Below are positions 37,367 to 46,343 of a DNA stretch of 64,000 bases, in pieces. The notes beneath the pieces were generated by a model, which was given only the letters and a program-made list of their open reading frames with translations, was not told the DNA's origin and did no database searches. Position 1 is the first letter of the stretch, and every line of letters starts with the position of its first letter. The translations under genes and the position numbers were made by a program. This stretch comes from Kryptolebias marmoratus (lineage: Eukaryota > Chordata > Actinopteri > Cyprinodontiformes > Rivulidae): the NCBI RefSeq assembly GCF_001649575.2, contig NC_051436.1:13042825-13106824 (forward strand). The letters are read 5' to 3'.

Positions 37367-38144
37367 AGACGTTTAGTTGTTTGTTTGTTTTTTTAAACCT
37401 GAGAAGAGTCCAGACCTGACCTCTTCTCCTCCAGCTGCTGCCAAGCCTCAGAGGACGAACACTTGGGTCAGAACCGGACCCGACTCGGACCTCGAGACGA
37501 GCGCCGCTCAGTGATCGTGATTTGTTTCGCCTCGCTCCGGCTGCGACTTCAGGGAGATGATTTAAAAAAAAAGCACCGCAGAAGAAGCCGGGACTCGTTT
37601 TTGTTTCACAGAAAATTTTACAGATAAACCAAAGATTATTATTTTTTTGTTATATTACAATTAAAACTTAAATTCTTTAAGCATTTTTAAAACTGAAAGC
37701 ACTGCTGACCGTAGAAACTGTCTGTTTCTTTTGCACATAAAACCACAAATAATGAGACTCTTCATTCAACTCTGTATAAAAAAAGTTTATAAAATGTTTA
37801 TATTTTCAGCTGTAAGGTCTGCTAAAGTAAAAAGGGCTATTTTTACACAAATTACCTTGTTCCTCTGATGCATTTGCCTCAAACGCTGTTAAAGAGTTTG
37901 AAAACAGCTGAGCTGAAAAAGATTATTTATAATAAAACAACTTTACAACTTTAAATGACTGGTTTTTATCCAGGGGGAGACACGCGGCGTGCTGCAGACA
38001 CAAGATTACAACAACCAGGAAGTGTTCGGACGAAGTCTTTATATTTGATTCAGAATAATACATTATTTTTACCCAACATTAATTTCTTCTGTCCGTACAT
38101 ATGTACATCAATCACTGCACTGTGTCGCTAAAAGCTGGTGGGAT
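37367..38144. other. Convergent 3' ends of slc7a7 and oxa1l
   Basis: These 778 bp contain the slc7a7 3' untranslated region with AATAAA at about 37,931, and presumably the end of the oxa1l transcript on the other strand. No further gene is visible. Confidence 0.6.
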
Positions 38145-41100
38145 TCATCCCATCGTGTCTTTCCACGGCTTCGCTTTGACTTCGGCTGCCTTCGGTTTCG
38201 CAGAGGCGGTCTGCTGCAGAGGATTGTGGGTAAAGGTCTGCCTCAGTGGACCTGCAGGACGAAAAGGAGAATGAGCTCCCAGGTTCTCCACAGACCAGAA
38301 CCTGAGAAAAATCTGTCTCCTGGAACAACAGCGTCATGTGTTGAATCTTTTTAAATCCTTTTAAACTCGACAGCAGAACAGCTGGACGTTCATCAAAGTA
38401 CATAAATAAATAAAACTGGATTTTATTGGTTCTTAAATAACGAGGTTAAAAAGGCTTCCTCAGTTCTAAAATGGGTTTTAGAACAATGTAAACAAACGTT
38501 TTGGAGACTATTTCCTGCTTATTGTATTTTAAATTGAGGCTTTTTATTACTGAAAGTTAAAATAGCTGTCAAATACGCAATTTTTTCATGTTTTTGTTTT
38601 GATTTTTTTTATCCTAACACAGTTTCTACATCATTAAAAGATTGACTGTAACTCAAACTCAACAGGGTTTTGTCAGAAAACACCAAATATTTCTCATCTT
38701 TGTTTACAACTGGTAATTGTTGGCAACAAAACCTGATTCTGCTGATTTGGCTCATTTATTACACATTAACCAGCAGGCTTTTGATGTGTATTTAGTGCTT
38801 ATTTTTAAATCATAGATGATACAGGAACACAGAAAACGTAGAAAAGTCACATATTTTGACAGGTATTAAGGCTTTAAATCATCTGAGAAAGACGCTGCTC
38901 TGAGGCTGCAGTTTAATCAAACGTTTCCAGATGTCACATCGAGGGGATCTAAAGTCATCTTAATTAAAGCTGCAAAAAATATACACCGAAAAATACAACA
39001 GACGGGAACAGACAGAAAAAGATATATTTTTATATAATTCTTTAAAATCCTAATCTTTGCTTTGGAGGCTGACCAGTGGTTGAGTTGTTGACTTTATTTA
39101 GGCCCCTCTAAAGACCTGAGAGAGCAAGAATCTACAGATACATTTGGGTTTAAATGGCAAGTTTTTTGTAAATAAAATTACAAACACTTGTTAAAACAGA
39201 TAAAAGGTTTTCAATTTTTGCTGGCAGGTTTAAATTTTGACACCAAGTGAAGAAACTAAATTAAATTTCTGCTGACGCCTTTCAGGTTCAGATTTCTTGC
39301 TGTAATGAAGCAGAGCCGCCACAAGAGGGCGCCACTCTACATTCAGTGGCCTTTAGGTTTCACATTTTGCTTTTGTGATTTTTTTATTTTTTAATGCCAT
39401 GAATGCCTTTTAAAAGACACTTAGTTTTTTCTTTATAACAAAATGTTTACAGTCAATTCTGAATAAGCTGTACTCTATTTTGTCAAAACATTAGAAGGTA
39501 CATTTTGAAACCTATCATCTTTTTTTCTGATTTTTAAATAAATATTTCAGCTTGTTGAGCTGTGTAAACTTTTAACCTGAACTGAATAATAAAGAGACAA
39601 TTTCTTGTGCCTGAATACTGACACCTTTATTATCACTCCAGTCAAGTTCCTTTTTCTACTTTAGTCTCATTTGAAGAGTAAATCGTCCACATGAAGCCAA
39701 ACTAGGAACAAACATCCGCCTCACTGACCTTTAGCAGCGATGTCCAGGTGATTATTTATTCTTCTCTCTCTCTCTTCCAGCTGCTGAGCCAGCTGAGCGT
39801 TCTTCCAACCTAAGAACCAGGAAGTAATAACTTATTTATACAGCCGAGTGAGTTAAACGGCAATGCTGCTAATAAAAACTATTTAAAAAAATTTATATTA
39901 GCAACACAAACCCTTCTTCATGCTTTCGATCAGCCCATCACCCTTGGGCATCGCCGTGTCCGGGTGTTTGATCCTGTCGGGGATCTTCAGCTTATGCCTG
40001 ACTGCTGGGTGTTTGAGGAGAGCAACTTGAAGCAGAGAGAAGCAGTTCGAGGTCATCCAGTACGTGAACACCGCCTGAGAGGAAAACGAGAATCAAACAC
40101 AGGCGGCGAGCTGCAGCGTGAGTAGACACCTTGATGCGACGGAGGTTGGAGAGAAGTGAACGCTGCCGAGCTCGACTCACCGTGGGGAAGTTGATGGTGA
40201 GGGGCAGGATGATCAAAGGCATGATCCTGAACACCGTCTTCATGGCTCGCAGGTTAGGGTTGTCGATACCGGACTCTGCACCGAGCTGGAAGAACGTCAC
40301 ATCGGTGAGATGAGCGCCACGCGAACCTTTACTCTGACTGTGTCGGACACAAGGGCAACACGTGCCGAGCTGCCTCACCTCCAGGATGAAGAACATGGTT
40401 CCCGTCACAGCCAGAGGGAGAACGTAGAAAGGATCGGCCGCCGTCAGGTCCGTAAACCACAGGACACCGCCCGTCTGCAGGCTGGGCACCGGCAGGTACG
40501 CCATCTTCCTCAGAGCGATGAAGAAGGAGATGAAGACTGGGGCCTGAGGGACACAAACGCACGAGTGAAGCACCGATCGTGGATAGAAAGGAACTGATAA
40601 AAAAAGAGGAGGATATATGTCTTATAACAGAAGTACTGGCAAAGTGCCAGCTGACACTTTAATGATTAATTTAACAAAAATAACGTCTAACGAAGGTTTC
40701 ACTCAACAGACAGAATCCTGTTTCTTTAAAGAACTTTTCAAATATTCACCAATGGATTTCAATTAATGTGTCACTGATCCTCGTTTTAAAATCTGACTGA
40801 ACAATGAGAATCCAGACATGTACATATGGAAATTATGTCTAAAAAATTTATTTTAGAAATAAAATAAAACACTCATTTTAACAGACAAATGTGCTATTGG
40901 TTTAAAATCCTAAAACATACTGAAAAAAACCAAACATTTCTGTTAGTTTTCCAGATTTCTTTTATTGGGATGTAAAAAGGCAAATTGGCCACAAGAGGGC
41001 GCACCTTCCCACTACATTCTCTTACAGATGTCACATTTACTGTTTATTTCTGGGGTTTTTTTGCTGTTTGAAGCAGTACCAGTTTAGAGGTCCAGAATAT

Positions 41101-43796
41101 AATAATAAATAATTATGTATCCCTGCTTAATTAATCAAAAGTCACAACAAACTGATCAGGATAAATGTTCCTGATGTAAAAAAATGTAGTAAAATATACT
41201 CACGGACCTGAACCAAAGGAACCAGGAAGCCTCTTAGAGGATTCACGTCGTGTTTCTTCTGGAACAGGTTCAGATCAGAATACGCTTTGGCAACTAAAAA
41301 AAATAAAATATCGTAATGAGTTTGATGTTTAAAGAGCGACTGGAAAGATAAACGTGACGGAGGTCGGGGAGGTAATACTCACATTCATATTTGTTTCCAC
41401 TCTGCTTTGCCTCGTTCATTTTGTTGGTCAGTTTCGTGATCTGAGGCAGAACGTTGTTCAGTTTGGCCGCCTCTCGCTGACCCTTCACGATGGCGGGAAA
41501 CATGGCCAAACGGGCCAGAACCGTCCCTGGATGGACAGGCAGGACGTGAAGTTAAAGACAACCTTCTGAGCTAACGAAGGGGGTGCGAAGAAAACATATA
41601 GATATAGTTAATAAAAGGTTCTGTTTACCTAAAACGATAGCCCCCCACCAGGGCAGGCCCAGATCCAGGTGAAAGAACTCCAACAGGTTCTGGACCAGAC
41701 CCACTGGGGTGTAACTGCACAGTCCCAGCTCGACCAGCCGAGGCTCTGCAGCCACAGCCTGCAGGACGTCTGCTGCAGTCGGTGCAGCGCCGGCCACCTG
41801 CTCGATGAGGGGCTGCGTTAGAGCAAGGGTGGGGTCCGAAGGAGGAAGAGCAACGCCCTCTAATGCTGAGGTTGCCACGGAAACTGTCTCGACCAGGATC
41901 TGGAAACATCAGCGTCAACCACTTTGTAAGTTTAGGTGAGGAAAGTAACTAGTGGCTCGGTTGAATCCTGTATTCGCTCCTCAGTTACCTGTTCAGGAAG
42001 TGTCGGTGTGATGACGGGGATCGCGTCAGCAGGCGGAGACACGAAGGACGTCTCCAAGACAGGAGGGCTGCTGATGGCTTCTGCTGCAGGGGGGACTGTT
42101 GGTCCTTCATCGGGCGGGATCTGGAAAACAACAAGACTGAGTCAGAACATCTGTAACGTGTTGACTGAATCTAATGATTCGGACTAAAATGGTGAATTTA
42201 AAAGAGAAAAAAATGTTGCTGCTTTTTGTTTCTGAATCAAATAATTTTACTTTGTAAGGCTGGATTAAGAGCCCTTCTTTCTAATTATTAGAAAATACAC
42301 AATAAACACTTAATTTAACTTGTTTGTTCCGAAGATGTTAGCTAAAACTATAACATTAGGTCTGGATGAAGGATTTATACAGTCTTTACTTTGTGAAGAT
42401 ATAATGTTGAAGAAGACTTATTTTAATAGTTCCTTGTAGTTCTGCTTAAAGTGTCGTTTTACTCTCAGCTTCTCAGTCTGTTCCGTAAAGAGGATAAAAC
42501 TAAATACAATTTATTAGACATTAGGCTAAATCTTCATTGCTTTTTGGCACAACTGTCAAAAATACTTGCATTTGCATTTGACAAAACAGTTTTACTTCTG
42601 TGGACCAGTGATTAACATATACTAGTCAAAAAACTGAACATTTTCATTTTATTTAAATAAACATAAAACAGCCACCAAGTAAAAAACACACTTAATTCAG
42701 CTTCATCTCATATATGCATGTATGTGTAGATATGCATATATATGTATAGATATATTCTATACTTGAACTCTCTTATTATTTATTTATATGTATCCATTTA
42801 TTTATTTACTAGACTTTTAGAACTGGGACCTGAGTCCAGATTTCGTACCACAAGAGAGAGCTGGTATGACAATAAAAGATCCTTGAATCCTTGAAGTAAA
42901 CTTCGTTACAAGTCACTTTACACAAGAAGCCTAAATAAAGCCTTTTTTAAAATATTGACCTTCAGCATGTGAAACCCTCACTTCACCACATGAGTGTAAA
43001 CCCACCTGTGAGCTGCTGTGTCTGACGGCTGCAGAGTTCAGCCACAGAAACCTTCCATGGTGTCGACGGCTCGGCTGAGCTCGGCTGCAGCCGAACAGCG
43101 TGTGCAGCTGGGACCTCTGCAGCCACAGCTGAAGGGACAACAAGACGAGAGGTTGTCAGCAACACACCTTCACTGACCACTTCATCACACCCACAGGGTT
43201 AACTGCTCGTTAATACAAAGAGCTCATCAGCCAATCACAAGGCAGCAATTAGTGCCTTTAGGTATGTAGTGAAGAGTAGTGTATATGTGGTGAAGACGAC
43301 CTGCTGAAATTCAAACAGGGTGTCAGATATGAGGAAGAGAAGGGATTGTTGGTGGTTCTTTGTGCCAGACAAGCTGACTAAACTACTAGGAGTCTAATGA
43401 CCTGAAGAGATTAAAATCAGCCCAATATTGTCCTAAAAACTTCAGCTATTCTTGTAAAGTTTCTCAAAGCCCCAGTTAATGTGTTCTTGTACCTCCTGTG
43501 TGAATTCCACCCTGATTTAAAGACAGCATTCAGGTCTTTCTTCAGTGTCTGGCTGTCAAAGTCACACTCGTTACGCAGCGAGGATGCTAACCGGCTAGCA
43601 CGTTAGCCGCAGAAAGACGCTGTTTTCGTCCCCGTTTCGGACGCAGAAACAACCCGACACCGGCCGAACCGTCCAACGAACCCACCTGGTTCCGAATGTC
43701 TGGAGGAGGACGGCCGCCCCGGCTCGGTTTCCCAGTCTGTCTCAGAAAACACAGCGCTATGCAGCTCGGAGTCACCCCGCTCCTGATGGCCGCCAT
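38145..43796 (-). CDS. oxa1l: OXA1L, mitochondrial inner-membrane insertase
   Basis: OXA1L is the YidC/Oxa1-family insertase that receives proteins from mitochondrial ribosomes and places them in the inner membrane. Eleven coding exons join in phase: 43686-43796, 43006-43128, 41989-42120, 41629-41899, 41383-41526, 41208-41293, 40379-40543, 40181-40285, 39912-40074, 39729-39809 and 38145-38251. They give 495 residues. The first two exons (basic, Ser-rich, low acidic content) look like a mitochondrial targeting sequence, followed by a Pro/Ala-rich linker. The insertase core includes [43 protein letters not shown] and the YWMTSN transmembrane motif. The basic C-terminal tail with [12 protein letters not shown] and WKDTMG matches the ribosome-binding tail of the human protein. 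The initiator ATG is at 43,794-43,796. Introns are short and AT-rich, and two contain CTCF-like motifs. Confidence 0.95.
39319..39333 (+). promoter_or_regulatory. CTCF-like motif in an oxa1l intron
   Basis: CCACAAGAGGGCGCC is a near-perfect match to the CTCF core motif, in the same orientation as the matches at 23,923 and 40,989. Confidence 0.5.
40989..41005 (+). promoter_or_regulatory. CTCF-like motif in an oxa1l intron
   Basis: CCACAAGAGGGCGCACC matches the CTCF core. The flanks resemble those at 39,319 (an AAG..GCCACAAGAGGGCG context, then CACTACATTC nearby), so both may come from one dispersed repeat. Confidence 0.5.
43197..43400 (+). mobile_element. One-ended Tc1-like fragment in oxa1l intron 1
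   Basis: The words GTTAACTGCTCGTTAATACA, CAGCCAATCACAAGGCAGCA, GTGAAGACGACCTGCTGAAA and GTGCCAGACAAGCTGACTAA follow the 5' part of the same Tc1-like family as the element at 32,139. It stops before any transposase core. Confidence 0.65.
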
Positions 43797-44852
43797 GTTG
43801 GAAATGAGTTGCTACGGAACGCGACAAGGGTCATTCTACTCCGCTTGACGTAACTAATCGCGAACATAAAATATGTTTTCTTGCACGTCTGTGCAATATT
43901 TTTTTAAAACGAATTAAAAATATCACATGCACAAGAATATAAGCGAACTGCTTTGAAATGCTTCCTGGTATCACAAATAGCATGATTAGTTTTTAAAAAA
44001 ATACATTTAACATTATTTTTTATGCAAAATGACAGTCCACCTTCTTTTAATTGTACCGTTTTACTTATTAAGATTTAATAAAAATTATATGTTTTTCACC
44101 AGGTCTTAATATTATTCAAACCTAACCTCAATTAAAAAAAAAAACCCACAATAGATTTCATTTAGTCATTTTTATTTAACGAAAGAGAAACCAAAAAAAA
44201 AGAAAAGCAAAAAGCTACATGGAAAAACTTCGGCCTTGCTGCTTTAACAGGATTCAAGAGGGAAATGTGACAATAACTTATTTGAATATGCAAGGTATTA
44301 TTTTTTAAAGTGAACTTCTAAAAATCTTTTTTTAATTTACATTGAACAGGATTTTTGACAACAATGCTTAGGAGCAAACAAACAAACACAACAAAAGAGA
44401 AATATTTACAATCTTATAGTCATGAACAGTAAATATGTCTCTTGTTCATTAGGGTACCATAATTTCTCAAATCTTCAACCAAGGATTTGTACAGTAATCA
44501 TAAATCATGTCATTTATGTGACGTCATCTTTTTCTAGCCTGACTTGTATTCACAGTAGACTAATTATAGTTGAATAATGCAATCGAAGACGTAGAAAATG
44601 TATAAAAATAGTGCAAAAAATTCAAATTACTGGAACCGACAAAGACACTTTTATAATGAAATAACAAGAAAACATGTAAATTAGTGAACAGAAACTAAAA
44701 CCAAAGACGCTGATGACTCATAAAGCGAAAATAAAAGTTGTTTTGGTGTGGTACGAAGAGTCCCGGAGTCCCACACACCCTGAATGCATCAGAAAGCAGA
44801 TAGAAATGATAAAGCTGATTATCCTGATGGGGTCTGGTGGTGCAGGTGTCCT
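43797..44852. other. Intergenic DNA between oxa1l and the ubiquitin-like/RBR array
   Basis: AT-rich DNA with no recognisable gene. It holds the upstream region of oxa1l (43,797-43,860 is CpG-bearing) and the presumed 3' untranslated region of ubiquitin-like gene 1. Confidence 0.55.
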
Positions 44853-45604
44853 TCAGCCTCCATGGACCTTCGTCACCATCTGGACCACAGTATCAGACTT
44901 GATTCCGTATTTGGACAGAGGTGCTGAGTCCACGTCCAGAGGTTTGTTTTCGTGGATCAGCTGCACGTCACTCACCGATGGACCTGCACACAAAACAGGA
45001 AAACACAAAAATAACTCAGCTTGTTAAAGTCTGACTGCGTTGTGGTGAATTTCACACACAAAGCCCAGTGAAAGGAAGAGTCTTCATGACAAATATCTGC
45101 AGCTAGATGGAAATAATAAACACGAACTATAGAAAAAAGGAAAGCTAAAAGAAGCAGAATGGTGACAAAAATTAAAAGCAGCATCGGAAGAAAAATAAAA
45201 ACAGAGCAAGTCTGAGTTTTTGAAGGACCTGAGATCTCAGTGTATTTCTACAGGAAAACATTTGTAAATAAAGTGAAATACTTTAAAACCTATAACCAAG
45301 AGTCGCAGCACCACCTCCTGAAGGAGCTGAACATTTTAACCTATGAACAGCTAAAACAGCACAAACTATGCAGAATTTATTATTAAAAAACATCAGAAGA
45401 CTGAAGTTTTAAAAGCCCAAACATGCCTCATGCAGACTTTACTGTGTTTCTAGAGAAATGAAACTAGTTACCAGATTTGGGAAACCTCTGGACGGCGCAC
45501 ATCTTCAGCTCCAGCACCGTCATCCTGCCCAGAGGCTCCTTGGTGTTGATGTAGCTGATTTCTCCGGCGCTGGAGCAAACAGCGATCTGATCTGTCCTGC
45601 ACAT
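44853..45604 (-). CDS. Ubiquitin-like protein 1 of the array (87 aa, ends in Gly-Gly)
   Basis: Two exons (45472-45604 and 44853-44983) join in phase after 44 codons plus 1 nt. The product is a single ubiquitin fold of 87 residues. Against ubiquitin, residues MTVLELKM align with the first helix. QLIHENKPL aligns with ubiquitin 42-50 and keeps the Ile44 and Lys48 equivalents. SKYGIKSDTVVQMV aligns with SDYNIQKESTLHLV. The chain ends KVHGG and then the stop, so no C-terminal processing is needed before conjugation. The Arg72 equivalent is Lys and the Arg74 equivalent is His, so the protein is not ubiquitin, NEDD8 or ISG15. A TATAAA box lies at 45,674-45,679 (minus), 70 bp before the start, and a perfect CRE at 45,688-45,695. 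It diverges from ligase gene 1. Conjugation is inferred from the fold and the GG end. I do not know a named orthologue. Confidence 0.8.
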
Positions 45605-46343
45605 GATGGATGATCTGTGTGTGTGAGCTGCTCGATCTGAGCTGAGTGGCGATGCTTCTTCTCAAGCCTTGCCTTTATAGAGGCGAGTGACGTCATCCCG
45701 TCACCTGAGGAAAGTACCTGCGGTTTTTAAACCGAGCCAGTCGGGTTCAAATCTCGTCTTTTCAAAATAAAGCGCTCAACATCAAAGTAAAACCAGCAGC
45801 TCCAGCTCCAGCTCCAAATATATATATGTTCATGTGCTGCATGAACATATATTTGGTTTAGCGAATGTTGGTTTTATTTTGAGCCTATATAAAATTAATG
45901 ATTTTGTTTTGTTTCCTTCTGCGCCATCAAATGAAAACCAAAACAAAAAGTCCCTCTTCAGTATACGGACTCGGAAAGCACCTGACTTTATTTGCTTTCA
46001 ATCTTTTTTTCAGCTGATGTCATTGTAGGACCATATATTATCATCACTATTATTATTTTTAACATATACTAAATTGTTTATTTTACTAAAAAAAATTAGA
46101 TACGGCTGGGAAAGTGGCGCTACAAAGTGAATGTTTTAAATCCAACATGCGAAGTTTATCAAATAAAAGAAGTATCTTTTGGAATAAAATGATTTTAAAA
46201 CGATTTTATTGTCAATATTATTGTTTTGACCCCCCCAGCAGGCTTCCTGTCGCTCGGCTCACTGCGCAGACTCAGACCGTGTGTGTGACGTCACCAGCAG
46301 CCGGGCAGAGCTCAGCGGCGCAGCTCCGACAGACGGAGGAGAG
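45605..46343. promoter_or_regulatory. Shared promoter region of pair 1, with two CREs and a palindrome
   Basis: The two start codons diverge 739 bp apart. A perfect TGACGTCA lies next to each gene: 45,688-45,695 (9 bp from the TATA box of the ubiquitin-like gene) and 46,286-46,293 (51 bp before the ligase start). Between them a near-perfect inverted repeat at 45,814-45,856 could form a hairpin or cruciform. No clear ISRE is seen here, unlike in pairs 2 and 3. Confidence 0.55.
45814..45856. repeat. Near-perfect palindrome
   Basis: The arms ATATATATGTTCATG and CATGAACATATAT, bounded by CCAAAT and ATTTGG, surround a TGCTG loop. The left arm has one or two extra TA units. Confidence 0.85.
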
